Assembly: GCA_026388155.1 (NCBI GenBank)
Contig: JAPLKI010000019.1
Location: 59,054-123,053 of the forward strand
Source of the DNA: Elusimicrobiota bacterium
GTDB lineage: Bacteria > Elusimicrobiota > Elusimicrobia > Elusimicrobiales > UBA9959
Reading direction: 5' to 3'
Length of the DNA stretch: 64,000 nucleotides
Position 1 is the first letter of the stretch. Each line of letters opens with the position of its first letter. The notes beneath the pieces are model-generated. The model was not told the DNA's origin and ran no database searches. It saw nothing but the letters and a program-made list of their open reading frames with translations. The position numbers and the translations under genes were made by a program. Below, piece after piece: positions 9,586 through 17,762 of this stretch.

Positions 9586-10698
9586 ATGACCATACAAAAA
9601 GGCAGTATCCTTATCTACCGCGTCTTTGACGTTGGCGGCGAGATCTTACTTTCGGAAGCGGAAAAAATACTCAGCCAAAGCTCCCCCGGCTTCCGTCTCA
9701 AACTTGCCACCGACACCCGCAAAGCCATAATAATAAAAGACTCCCCGCTTAACGCGGACCTGGGCGAAGACACTCTTAAACTTCCAAGGGGAGAGTTTAA
9801 GGTAAAGGCGCGGGCCCGCCTGTGGAACTACGGGGTCATTTCCATTACAATGGAACTTGACATACCGCCCGGCTGCGACTGGGAGGGGCTGGTTAAACTT
9901 GCGGCCGCCATTGAAAGCTCGGAAACCACGGAAGAAACGGCGAAACGGCACAAGGACGACATCAAAAAAAAGATCCTGCCGGCCATAAAAAATCCGGCCG
10001 AATGGGATGTGTTTGAAGACTACATCACCTATATAATCGAAAAAGCCGACGGCGCGGGGGAACCGCGGGAATTTATAAAAAAAGTGGATGTGGCCTCGCT
10101 CATTATGGCGGAAGACAAAGAATTTTTAAGCGAAGAGTCAGAAGCCTTCATTACCGAGAACGCCATGCAATACGCCAAAACAGACCTGGCGGTAATCGAC
10201 TGGAACTCCGCCCTCCTTATAGAACCCGACGGCCAGCGGGATGTGGCCGACGTGATCGAATTTTCTCTTACGCATTTGCTTGAATTCCGTTACTACGACG
10301 AAATGCTCAACCGCAAACTGGACGAACTCTACGACACTATAGAGGAAAAACGCGAAAACGTAGTGAATATTTTCCGCAATCAGTACGCCGATATCGCCGA
10401 AGATTCCAGCCGCAAATACATGGAGTTTTCCGAATTTTTGGGCAGGGTTGAAAATTCGCTGAAAACCGTGGGCGACCCATACCTGGCTATTATTTTCAGA
10501 GCTTCGGCACATGAATTCCACTTTGACGACTGGCGCAAAAGCATCTCGCGCAAGATGGAAACACTGGCGCAGATAACGCAGATTTTGCAGGGCGAGGTAA
10601 ACACAAAACGCAGCCACTGGCTGGAAATAATCGTGATAGCGCTCATCGCGCTGGAGCTGGTCCCGCTGTTTTTGAGCCTTTGGCACTACCTGCATTAG
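9586..10698 (+). CDS. RMD1/YagE family (DUF155) protein with C-terminal membrane anchor
   Basis: A 370-residue protein resembling the DUF155/RMD1 family, whose biochemical role in bacteria is unknown. It has a soluble N-terminal alpha/beta half (residues 1-190), a long helical region with DELYDTIEEKRENVVNIF (about 240-330), and a C-terminal transmembrane helix preceded by the SHWLEIIVIALIALE pattern typical of this family. It has only a weak Shine-Dalgarno and begins just after hairpin H2. It is flanked by hairpins on both sides, so it is probably monocistronic. Confidence 0.68.
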   Translation: MTIQKGSILIYRVFDVGGEILLSEAEKILSQSSPGFRLKLATDTRKAIIIKDSPLNADLGEDTLKLPRGEFKVKARARLWNYGVISITMELDIPPGCDWEGLVKLAAAIESSETTEETAKRHKDDIKKKILPAIKNPAEWDVFEDYITYIIEKADGAGEPREFIKKVDVASLIMAEDKEFLSEESEAFITENAMQYAKTDLAVIDWNSALLIEPDGQRDVADVIEFSLTHLLEFRYYDEMLNRKLDELYDTIEEKRENVVNIFRNQYADIAEDSSRKYMEFSEFLGRVENSLKTVGDPYLAIIFRASAHEFHFDDWRKSISRKMETLAQITQILQGEVNTKRSHWLEIIVIALIALELVPLFLSLWHYLH

Positions 10699-10704
10699 GG
10701 AAGA

Positions 10705-10810
10705 ATAGAAGTCAGAATCCAGTAGCCAGAATTCAGAATAGCCTATGAAGAGGTCTCCGACAACTTACAGACGTCTTCATTCTGACTTCTGAATTCTGTC
10801 TTCTGTCTAC
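10705..10810. repeat. Word-built intergenic hairpin H3 (AGAATTCAG words)
   Basis: The left arm is rich in CAGAAT/AGAATTCAGAAT, the right arm in TTCTGACTTCTGAATTCTG; the centre contains ATGAAGA...TCTTCAT. It lies between the convergent DUF155 and glutamine synthetase genes. Confidence 0.65.
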
Positions 10811-10823
10811 TTACGCAGCATCC

Positions 10824-12320
10824 TCAACAATACAGATACTCCGCCACCAGTTTTTTGATTTCCTCTTCTTTGCCGTAAAGCCGCTCGCTCAGGTTGCGGT
10901 CGTCGTAGCCTTTCAGACCCTTTATCACGCCGTCTATCACAGCGGGGGGGAAAACCCCCAGGGCTTCGTAGGTCTGCCTGTCTTTTTCCAATTCCTGTGC
11001 GGATTCGCGGCAGGAGGCGGGAAGTTTCGGGAACCGTTCATGAAGATTTTTATTTTCGGCGTGGAAGATGTTGCCTTCCACAAAATGGTCATCCGCGTAC
11101 TTAATTGAATCTTTCATTTCAAAACCCAGACGGGCGGCGCAGCAAAGGCCGGCCAAAAACAGGTGCAGATTGGCGGAACCGTCGGCCGAGCGGAATTCCA
11201 CAGTCTGGCTTGATTCGACCGCGTTGATTTCCCGCGCCGAGCCGGGGTTGGCGTCCTTTATCATGCCCGCGGCCTTCTGCCAGCCGAGGGGAACGCGCAC
11301 CAAAGCCGAGCGGTTGCGGTAACCCCAGCAAACGCTTATCGGCGCTTCCTGATGCGGCACCAGCCGGAAATAGGACGTGGGCACGGTATTGCCGAAAGCC
11401 GTAAGCGACCGGGCGAGCTTTAGATACCCGGCGATGGCTTTTTTGGCTTCAGGCGAAAGGCCGCTGCCTGAAAGCATGGCGTTTTTGCCGTTTTTAAGCA
11501 GGCAGGTATGGAAGTGCAGGCCAGAGCCGGCGTGGCCTATGGATATTTTCGGGGCGAAGGTGACGGCAACGCCGTATTTGCGGCCTATGCCGGAAACTAT
11601 CCATTTGGCCACGGCAAGCTGGTCGGCCGCCGAGGAACAGTCCACCGGCAAAAACTCTATTTCCTGCTGCGTCATTTCCGCGTCTTCAGTGCGGATAAAG
11701 CCCACCTCGGCGTGGCCGTATTTTATCCTTCCTCCGGCTTCGGCTATGGCGTTCATGGCTTCGCAGCGAAGGCTCTCCCATTTGGAGAACGGGAAAGCTT
11801 CGTGATAGCCCTTCTGGGCGCCGGTAGGGTAAAGCGGGTCTTTGGGGGAAATCACATAGTATTCAAGCTCCCCCAAAGCGTGAAAGTCAAAGCCGGTTTT
11901 TTTATTAAACTCGCCGCGGGCGCGTTTTAAAACATTTTCGGGAGCACTGGCAAAGGGTGTACCGTCCGGGTTGTAAAAAGAGCACAGCACGTCCACCGCA
12001 GGCACTTCAGAAAAAGGGTTCACAAAAGCCGTGCGGTAACGCGGCAGCACATAAAGGTCGCTTGAGGAGGCGTCTATATTTTTAAACAGACTTGAGCCGT
12101 CCACCCGCTCGCCGGCTGAAAGCACGCGGTCCAGATATTTTTCGTCATTAATTACGAAGTTAAGCGTTTTCAGGCGGTTGTCGCCGGCCACATACCGGAA
12201 ATTCAGCATGCGCACGCCGTTCTCGCGGATGTAGCGCATAAGGTCCTTCTTCGTGAAAAGGGCGGGCTCTTTATTAAGGTAAGAAGCTATCCTGTTCTGC
12301 ATTATTCTCTTGGCGGGCAT
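10824..12320 (-). CDS. Glutamine synthetase family protein
   Basis: ATP-dependent glutamate-ammonia ligase fold. The beta-grasp domain holds VRMLNFRYVAGD-like sequence, and the catalytic domain has ELEYYVI (the E-x-E region), FAPKISIGHAGSGLHFHTC (the ATP-binding motif with His) and NRSALVRVP. At 498 residues it is near the size of GSI enzymes, but the sequence is divergent (HAGSGLHFH in place of the common NGSGMHCH), so gamma-glutamyl-polyamine synthetase-like activity is an alternative. The start is placed at the ATG with GAGGTG 5 nt upstream; the frame extends to 12365 without support. Confidence 0.85.
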   Translation of the reverse strand: MPAKRIMQNRIASYLNKEPALFTKKDLMRYIRENGVRMLNFRYVAGDNRLKTLNFVINDEKYLDRVLSAGERVDGSSLFKNIDASSSDLYVLPRYRTAFVNPFSEVPAVDVLCSFYNPDGTPFASAPENVLKRARGEFNKKTGFDFHALGELEYYVISPKDPLYPTGAQKGYHEAFPFSKWESLRCEAMNAIAEAGGRIKYGHAEVGFIRTEDAEMTQQEIEFLPVDCSSAADQLAVAKWIVSGIGRKYGVAVTFAPKISIGHAGSGLHFHTCLLKNGKNAMLSGSGLSPEAKKAIAGYLKLARSLTAFGNTVPTSYFRLVPHQEAPISVCWGYRNRSALVRVPLGWQKAAGMIKDANPGSAREINAVESSQTVEFRSADGSANLHLFLAGLCCAARLGFEMKDSIKYADDHFVEGNIFHAENKNLHERFPKLPASCRESAQELEKDRQTYEALGVFPPAVIDGVIKGLKGYDDRNLSERLYGKEEEIKKLVAEYLYC

Positions 12321-12405
12321 AAAACACCTCACAGTTTTCGAATGAAATTTATAAAATGATAACAAATTTTTAATTGCCTTTGGACGCTACCGAGCACGTT
12401 AACAC

Positions 12406-12543
12406 AGTCGGGGTCCTGGCGGCGAATTTGTCTGAGGGGGTCGGGTCCTCCAGTGCGTCGGCCCTTATCCTCGGCCTCCCCTGACTGCAAGCCCAAGTCG
12501 GCCTCCGGAAAACCCCCTCAGACAAACCCGCCACCACCCCTTC
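12406..12543 (+). repeat. Inverted-repeat element, copy 1
   Basis: A 14-bp perfect inverted repeat (TTTGTCTGAGGGGG at 12427-12440, complement at 12513-12526) lies inside longer imperfect ends, with an outer TGGCGG/CCGCCA pairing. The left 42 bp match the complement of 42524-42565 at 36 of 42 positions. The right 37 bp match the other end of that element at 30 of 37. The interiors differ. No convincing gene lies in this 380-bp intergenic stretch; an 84-codon minus-strand frame is an effect of the GC-rich repeat. Family name unknown. Confidence 0.75.
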
Positions 12544-12663
12544 GATTTTCATGTTTCTTTGGCGTATTTTCCGGCGCTTCTTTAAATTATTGGTAATAGC
12601 CCCGCCCTTTTCACGATACATCACACTAACCCACCCGGTGGTCGCAGCCAGCTCAAGGTAAAG

Positions 12664-12672
12664 TGTTATAAT
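12664..12672 (+). promoter_or_regulatory. Extended -10 promoter of the helicase-FRG operon
   Basis: TGTTATAAT is a perfect extended -10 element (TGnTATAAT) 30 nt before the helicase ATG. No good -35 is present at 17 nt. Confidence 0.6.
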
Positions 12673-12701
12673 TTAAAAAGGGATTTTTGTTTGGGATAAA
12701 C

Positions 12702-13454
12702 ATGGCAAAACATTTGCAGTCAGTAAAATTTACGGCTACAGGGATCTTTAACGGGCTGAAAAGTTTTAGCGAACTTGAGGCCAGGATTTCCGCTCTGCCA
12801 TCTGAAAAAGAGCGGGGGGATGCTTTTGAAGTTTTTGCCGAGGCTTACCTTGCCACGCAGCCTATATGCCAGGCAAAAGAAGTCTGGCCACAGACCAGCG
12901 CTCCCAGCACTTTGTTAAAAAAACTTGGCCTGCCGGTTTCCCACGACATGGGGACGGATGGGCTTGTTGAACTGAAAGACGGTCGCGTAGCTTCATACCA
13001 GGCTAAATTTTATACCGGCCGCCCAAGCCTTAACTGGAGTTTGCTTTCCACCTTTTTTGCCATTTCCGATCGGGTTTCGCACACAATAATTTTTACAAAT
13101 TCCAATAGCTTTGCTTCCACCATAGAGCAAAGGCAAAACTTTAGCGCTATCCGGGGAATGGATCTAGATCGGCTTGCTCCTGCCGACTTTTCGGTTATTG
13201 AAGACTGGCTGAAAGGCGAGCCGGTAGTCAGAAAAAAACTAAAACCGCTCCCGCATCAGGAGAAGGCATTAAGTGATTTGCTGCCGGCTTTGGAATCCTC
13301 AAACAGGGCCACTGTAATAATGGCCTGCGGCACGGGCAAAACCCTTCTATCGCTGTGGGCGGCTGAATGCGAAAAATGTTTTAGTGCTGGTGCCTTCGCT
13401 CGCGCTTATACAGCAAACCCTGCACCGCTGGCTTGCCGCCACCGACTGGGATAA
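12702..13454 (+). CDS. Mrr-like nuclease/DEAH helicase, N-terminal part (frameshifted gene)
   Basis: N-terminal fragment of a helicase with a restriction-endonuclease-like domain. Residues 35-130 contain GDAFEVFAE, then GTDG (D86) and SYQAKF (Q100, K102), matching the D-(E/Q)xK core of Mrr-like PD-(D/E)xK nucleases. The helicase begins with LPHQEKAL (Q-motif-like) and Walker A MACGTGKT near residue 210. About 8 codons past Walker A the frame leaves homology; the continuing sequence LVLVPSLALIQQTL is in the +1 frame, so about 25 C-terminal residues here are spurious. Start: ATG preceded by GGGATA; a TTG at 12687 is possible. With 13384-15468 it forms one broken gene. Confidence 0.75.
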   Translation: MAKHLQSVKFTATGIFNGLKSFSELEARISALPSEKERGDAFEVFAEAYLATQPICQAKEVWPQTSAPSTLLKKLGLPVSHDMGTDGLVELKDGRVASYQAKFYTGRPSLNWSLLSTFFAISDRVSHTIIFTNSNSFASTIEQRQNFSAIRGMDLDRLAPADFSVIEDWLKGEPVVRKKLKPLPHQEKALSDLLPALESSNRATVIMACGTGKTLLSLWAAECEKCFSAGAFARAYTANPAPLACRHRLG

Positions 13455-15468
13455 CCTGGTTTACCTTTGTGTCTGCTCCGACCCCACCGTAACTGCCGGC
13501 GAAGATGAACTGGTCGTGAAAAAATCAGATCTTGATTTTGAGGTAACAACCACTCCCGCGGATGTTAAACGTTTTCTTGAAACAGAGTTTGCCGGGGTAA
13601 AAGTTGTTTTCTCAACATATATGTCCGCCAGCGTAGTGGGCGAGGCGGTTAAAGGGCGGGACATCTTTGACCTGGGAATATTTGACGAGGCGCATAAAAC
13701 CACCGGCAGAGAAGGAAAGACATCCGCTTTTGCCCTCTCCGATAACAATCTCCCGCTAAAAAAACGCGTCTTCATGACCGCCACTCCCAGGCATTACAAT
13801 GTTTTGAAGCGGGATAAAGAAGGCGACGCAAAACTGGTGTATTCAATGGATGTCCCGGAGTCTTATGGCTCCGTAGTCCATAAACTCCCTTTTGCCAAGG
13901 CGGCCCGGGCTGGAATTATATGCCGCTACAAAGTGGTAATTTCAGTTGTAACTTCCGAGATGGTTAGGCAGGAATTTTTAAGGCGGGGCAAAGTTCTTGT
14001 GGCGGGCGATGAAATCCACGCCCAGCAGGTAGCAAACCAACTGGCACTCGCCGCCGCAGTAGAAAAGCACGGTGTCGGGAAAATAATAACCTTTCATAAA
14101 AACATCAAATCCGCGCAGTCCTTCACCGCCGAAGGTTCGGAAGGCATAGCTAACCATCTTAAGGGTTTTTCCGTCTTTCATGTAAACGGCTCAATGCCGT
14201 CCGCGGAACGAGAAAAGCTGATGGGGGAATTTAAAAACTCCAATCACGGCCTTGTCTCCAACGCCAAATGCCTGACCGAGGGCGTAGATGTCCCGGCGGT
14301 GGATATGGTCGCTTTCTTAAGTCCAAAGCGCAGCACGGTAGACATAGTGCAGGCAACGGGCCGCGCCATGCGTAAAGCCCCCAAGAAAGAATTCGGCTAT
14401 ATTCTGGTCCCGCTATACCTTGAAATCAAAAAAAGCGAAACCATAGAAGAAGCCGTTCGCCGAGGCAAATTTGAAGAAGTCTGGGATGTCCTCGCCGCCC
14501 TCCAAGAGCAAGACGAAGTCCTGGCCGACATCATCCGGGAAATGCGCCAAGAGAAAGGCCGCACCAAAGGTTACAGGCCTGACCTTCCAGACCCCATTGA
14601 AATACTCGGGCCAAACATTTTACTAGAAGATTTAAAAAAATCAATAACAGTTTCTTGTCTTGAAAAACTTGGTGATACTTGGGACGAACGCTTCGGCGAA
14701 CTTGGTGCTTTTAAAAACCGCTTAGGACATTGTAATGTACCAAGTATATACCCTGAGAATCCCAGATTGGGGATATGGGTTGCGAATCAGCGACATCGCA
14801 GAGGAAATTTATCCAAGGAAAATTTGCGGCGTCTAGATGAAATTGGTTTTGATTGGAGCCCGTTTTCATCCGCTTGGGAAGAAGGCTTCCGCTTACTTCA
14901 AGAATATAAATGCAAACATGGTGATTGTCGTGTTCGCATTAGCAAGAATGAAAATTCCGTGTTGGCACGTTGGGTCAGAAAACAGCGTAGTCTAAGAGGA
15001 AAACCCCCCAAGGAATACATCCGGCGGCTAAAGGAGATTGGTTTTGAGTGGGACCCTTTTACCGCAGCTTGGGAGAATGAGTTCGAGTCCCTCAAAAAAT
15101 ATAAAACCAAATATGGTAACTGCCGTGTCCCATTTGAATGGCCGAAAAATTCAAAATTAGCGTCATGGGTCAGCACTCAACGTAAAATTATGGGTAAGCT
15201 TTCCAAGGAGCAAATTAATCGCCTTAACGAAATCGGTTTTGAATGGGACCCTCTATCTTCGGTATGGGAAGAAAATTTTAAACTTCTTAAAAACTATAAG
15301 GCTCAACACGGGAACTGTAATGTCCCCGCAAGGTGGTCGGAGAATCCAAAATTGGGGGCGTGGGTTAGTACTCAAAGGATTTTTTATAAACAGGGGAAGA
15401 TGTCGCAAGAACACATGCCAAGATTAAAGGCAATTGGTTTTGTTTGGGATGCCAAAGCCTCACAATGA
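13384..15468 (+). CDS. DEAH helicase, C-terminal part with four helicase-associated repeats (frameshifted gene)
   Basis: Continuation of the upstream helicase in the +1 frame. It carries motif Ia (VLVPSLALI), Walker B FDEAHKTTG, motif III FMTATPRHY, a second RecA domain with VNGSMPSAER and motif VI QATGRAMRKA. Residues about 420-690 hold four tandem helicase-associated domains of 65-70 residues, each with W-x2-x-F, HGNCNVP-like and LG-WV-QR motifs ending IGF-W. Such SF2 proteins occur in phage-defence and mobile regions; the substrate is unknown. The 3' half is more A/T-rich than the core genome. No independent start is likely; the GTG at 13384 only marks the open frame. The FRG gene starts 12 bp after the stop. 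Confidence 0.8.
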   Translation: MLVPSLALIQQTLHRWLAATDWDNLVYLCVCSDPTVTAGEDELVVKKSDLDFEVTTTPADVKRFLETEFAGVKVVFSTYMSASVVGEAVKGRDIFDLGIFDEAHKTTGREGKTSAFALSDNNLPLKKRVFMTATPRHYNVLKRDKEGDAKLVYSMDVPESYGSVVHKLPFAKAARAGIICRYKVVISVVTSEMVRQEFLRRGKVLVAGDEIHAQQVANQLALAAAVEKHGVGKIITFHKNIKSAQSFTAEGSEGIANHLKGFSVFHVNGSMPSAEREKLMGEFKNSNHGLVSNAKCLTEGVDVPAVDMVAFLSPKRSTVDIVQATGRAMRKAPKKEFGYILVPLYLEIKKSETIEEAVRRGKFEEVWDVLAALQEQDEVLADIIREMRQEKGRTKGYRPDLPDPIEILGPNILLEDLKKSITVSCLEKLGDTWDERFGELGAFKNRLGHCNVPSIYPENPRLGIWVANQRHRRGNLSKENLRRLDEIGFDWSPFSSAWEEGFRLLQEYKCKHGDCRVRISKNENSVLARWVRKQRSLRGKPPKEYIRRLKEIGFEWDPFTAAWENEFESLKKYKTKYGNCRVPFEWPKNSKLASWVSTQRKIMGKLSKEQINRLNEIGFEWDPLSSVWEENFKLLKNYKAQHGNCNVPARWSENPKLGAWVSTQRIFYKQGKMSQEHMPRLKAIGFVWDAKASQ

Positions 15469-15480
15469 CAAGGGGAATTC

Positions 15481-16383
15481 ATGAACGACGAGGAAGCTAA
15501 AAGTTTCCGCACAAGTGATGCCGGTTTCGCTAAAGACTATCTGGAAGGTGATATTGTGTTAAAGCGAGTTCATTCATGGAATGAATTCAGACAACAAATT
15601 ATAAAGCTCAATGACTTTTATACTTTTTTGAATTCCAAAACCGGTTTAGACCAAGAAGCGTACGAACCGATATTTCGTGGCCATGCGAATGCTAAGTGGA
15701 GACTTGAAAGCACACTTGAGCGGGAGTCGCCAAAGAACTTTAGTATCACTGGATACTACCTATTGCTCCTTAAGATTCATGAACAATTGAAGAGTTGTGG
15801 CTTGAAAAATGTCCCCTATTTTTTAAAAGACCATGCTGAACTTGAAAAAATAAAAGATGCGCAATTTCTCCCACACGCTGAATTCCTAACGTTTGTGCGG
15901 CATTTCGGTTTCCCTTCTCCGCTTGTAGACTGGTCGTGTTCCCCCTATATAGCATCTTTTTTTGCCTTTAATTGCGCTGAGGAAAACGAAGATGTTTCAA
16001 TTTATTCGCTTTTTCAAAAACAATTGCAATCATTACCATCAAATCCCGCTGCCCCATCCCAATCAATGAGTATTGATTTCATTGGTGAATATTTAGCCTC
16101 TCATAAAAGGCATTTCCTTCAACAAAGCAATTATACTGTGTGTCTTACCAAAGAATATCCTGGAAAGATTCAGGATTTCTGCTCCCACAAGGAATGCATC
16201 TCTGCATTCTCTGATGAAATATTTCCTCAGGCGATAATTTTCAAATTTATTTTACCAGGAAGCGAGAAAAAAGTGGCCCTTAAAGAGTTGGACAAAATGA
16301 ATATAAATAAATATTCATTGTTTGGGGACGAAGAGAGTCTCCTTAATACTTTATTTAATCGCGAGGCATTGTTCAAGAATTAG
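15481..16383 (+). CDS. FRG-domain protein
   Basis: A 300-residue protein with an FRG domain (about residues 30-190). It shows the naming motif IFRGHANAKWRLESTLER (F65-R66-G67), then FVRHFGFPSPLVDWS and SPYIASFFAF, equivalent to the H-x-G-x-P-T-x-L-L-D-W core. The FRG domain has no established activity; it recurs in defence-associated loci. It starts 12 bp after the helicase, with AAGGGGAATTC before the ATG, so it is probably translated from the same transcript. The second half (190-300) is unassigned. The gene is A/T-rich, suggesting transfer. Confidence 0.8.
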   Translation: MNDEEAKSFRTSDAGFAKDYLEGDIVLKRVHSWNEFRQQIIKLNDFYTFLNSKTGLDQEAYEPIFRGHANAKWRLESTLERESPKNFSITGYYLLLLKIHEQLKSCGLKNVPYFLKDHAELEKIKDAQFLPHAEFLTFVRHFGFPSPLVDWSCSPYIASFFAFNCAEENEDVSIYSLFQKQLQSLPSNPAAPSQSMSIDFIGEYLASHKRHFLQQSNYTVCLTKEYPGKIQDFCSHKECISAFSDEIFPQAIIFKFILPGSEKKVALKELDKMNINKYSLFGDEESLLNTLFNREALFKN

Positions 16384-16437
16384 GGGCACAACAGAATTCG
16401 GTGACATAATATTTAATTCCCAGTTACTACCAAAAGG

Positions 16438-16459
16438 AAAAGGCAGCAGGAGCCTTTTT
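16438..16459 (+). terminator. Intrinsic terminator after the FRG gene
   Basis: AAAAGGC / GCCTTTTT stem with 7-nt loop and T-run, 55 nt past the FRG stop. Confidence 0.75.
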
Positions 16460-16486
16460 AAACTCAATATTTCCTATCTTTGACTT

Positions 16487-16603
16487 ATGACTGAAAACCC
16501 GCAAGAAATGATCGCCGTTATAAAGACTGGAACGCCGGCCGAGGTCAAACAGGCCCAAAAGGAATTTGAGAAATATTGGGACGGACTCAATGTAAAAAGG
16601 TAG
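16487..16603 (+). CDS. Possible 38-residue small protein
   Basis: A short frame beginning MTENPQEMIAVIKTGTPAEV and ending FEKYWDGLNVKR, amphipathic and helix-prone. Its stop codon lies inside a perfect hairpin (16591-16619). No strong Shine-Dalgarno is visible. It follows the FRG terminator, in a 717-bp stretch (16384-17100) that otherwise holds only hairpins and the ORF6N promoter. It could be a remnant of a larger gene. Coding status unproven. Confidence 0.3.
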   Translation: MTENPQEMIAVIKTGTPAEVKQAQKEFEKYWDGLNVKR

Positions 16604-16619
16604 CGTCTACCTTTTTACA
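16591..16619 (+). terminator. Perfect 13-bp hairpin
   Basis: TGTAAAAAGGTAG and its exact complement flank a 3-nt loop (CGT). The stem ends the small frame at 16487-16603 (TAG in the left arm). A second partial copy of the right arm (ACCTTTTTACA) follows at once, suggesting a slipped duplication. Confidence 0.5.
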
Positions 16620-16797
16620 TACCTTTTTACAACCAACCGTTCCCACTCAACGCATATTAAGGATATTTGTTTACCACCGGGCGGGTAAATATGGATGTAC
16701 CGATGTTGCGGGCGGGTAAATATTGTTTTAAGGGGGCGCCGGCGGATTTTCTGCGCGCTCCTTTTAGGGTTTTAAGCCCGCGGTCTGGAGCGAATTC

Positions 16798-16856
16798 CTC
16801 CGGAACGGCGAGGATGTTTGAGGCAAAAAACTTTGTTTTTTTGCCGAGTTCCGGAG
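16798..16856. other. Nested inverted repeats in non-coding DNA
   Basis: Outer stem CTCCGGAAC (16798-16806) / GTTCCGGAG (16848-16856); inner stem GGCAAAAAAC (16822-16831) / GTTTTTTTGCC (16835-16845). It sits in the 16620-17035 stretch, where no gene is convincing. It could be a structured RNA or an element remnant. Confidence 0.4.
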
Positions 16857-17035
16857 CCGGCGGAAGACCCCGGGATTCTTCCCCATAAAACCCGGTCTTG
16901 GCCGTCTGAGGGACACCGTCCTTGATACGGCACCTACGCAAGTATTGGAGCGCGCAGGAAACCCGTCGGCGACCACAGTTTTGCTGTCCTGCTGCTCTTC
17001 TTTCATGAACACAGCATAAAAATCACAAAAAACGA

Positions 17036-17081
17036 CTTTTCCAACACGACACGCCTTTGTCGGGGTGGTCTGCTATGCTAT
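17036..17081 (+). promoter_or_regulatory. Shared promoter-operator box, copy 1 (ORF6N gene)
   Basis: A 46-bp block identical at 37 positions to 58576-58621. It contains the palindrome CGACA-N6-TGTCG (17047-17062) and an extended -10 TGCTATGCT (17072-17080), 20 nt before the ORF6N start. Confidence 0.65.
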
Positions 17082-17100
17082 TTACAGAAACGGAGGATAT

Positions 17101-17640
17101 ATGTCCAAAGAAATCATTCTGCAGGAGGCGCTCGCGTTAAAAATTCTCTTGGTCCGGGGGTGCAAGGTTATATTTGACGCGACCCTGGCAGAAATATACG
17201 GCATCACGACAAAAAGATTAAATGAGCAGGTTCGGCGCAACATAGAAAGATTCCCCGGGGATTTCATGTTTCGTTTGACTAGGAATGAAACTCAAGCTTT
17301 GAGGTCGCATTTTGCGGCCTCAAAAGGCAGGGGCGGGCGCCGCTATCTGCCATATGTCTTTACCGAGTACGGGGCGATACAGGCCGCCAATGTAGTTAAT
17401 TCCAAAACAGCCATACAAGCGGGCATATCAGTTGTCCGCGCATTCGCAAGGCTGCGGGAAATGGTTTCAGCGCATAAAGAGCTTGCTGCCAAACTGGCGG
17501 AGCTGGAGCGCAGGTTGTCCGGGCATGACGCTGAAATAAAAGCCATTGTGGATATAATTCGCCAACTAATGAACGGCATGAACCAGCCTCAGAACGATGA
17601 AGGCACATGCCCAAAAAAGCTAATCGGTTTTAAGCCATAA
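17101..17640 (+). CDS. ORF6N-domain DNA-binding protein
   Basis: A 179-residue protein with an N-terminal ORF6N/KilA-N-type domain (residues 5-95), including VRGCKVIFDATLAEIYGI, TKRLNEQVRRNIERFP and the LTEYGAI-like segment YVFTEYGAIQAANVV. A coiled coil follows (AHKELAAKLAELERRLSGHD). Family members are phage and mobile-element proteins, often anti-repressor-like, thought to bind DNA. The start is the ATG with CGGAGG 5 nt upstream. It has its own promoter/operator box, shared with a methylase gene 41 kb away. Probably mobile-element cargo. Confidence 0.85.
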   Translation: MSKEIILQEALALKILLVRGCKVIFDATLAEIYGITTKRLNEQVRRNIERFPGDFMFRLTRNETQALRSHFAASKGRGGRRYLPYVFTEYGAIQAANVVNSKTAIQAGISVVRAFARLREMVSAHKELAAKLAELERRLSGHDAEIKAIVDIIRQLMNGMNQPQNDEGTCPKKLIGFKP

Positions 17641-17762
17641 TAATGCGGTATAAGTAAATTCGTGATGGATGGGCCGGCCCTTGATTTTACCGGGGTCTTT
17701 TTGTTTAGTATAGTTGAAATGTATTTGGAAACAAACAGAATAAAAATATTACTATTCAGCCT

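Noticed and set aside
12370..12624. 84-codon minus-strand frame
   Set aside because: It lies across the inverted-repeat element, has no Shine-Dalgarno and no recognisable protein; explained by the repeat's GC content.
13350..13400. Programmed ribosomal frameshift in the helicase
   Set aside because: A +1 shift is needed, and no known +1 signal or stop-codon arrangement is seen; an A-run indel is simpler.
14640..15460. Repeated pattern in the helicase tail resembling an array
   Set aside because: Units are 65-70 codon protein domains (HA repeats), diverged at DNA level; not a CRISPR or tandem DNA repeat.
17701..17762. Sigma-70 promoter for the SulP gene
   Set aside because: TTGAAA is present but no good -10 lies at 16-19 nt.
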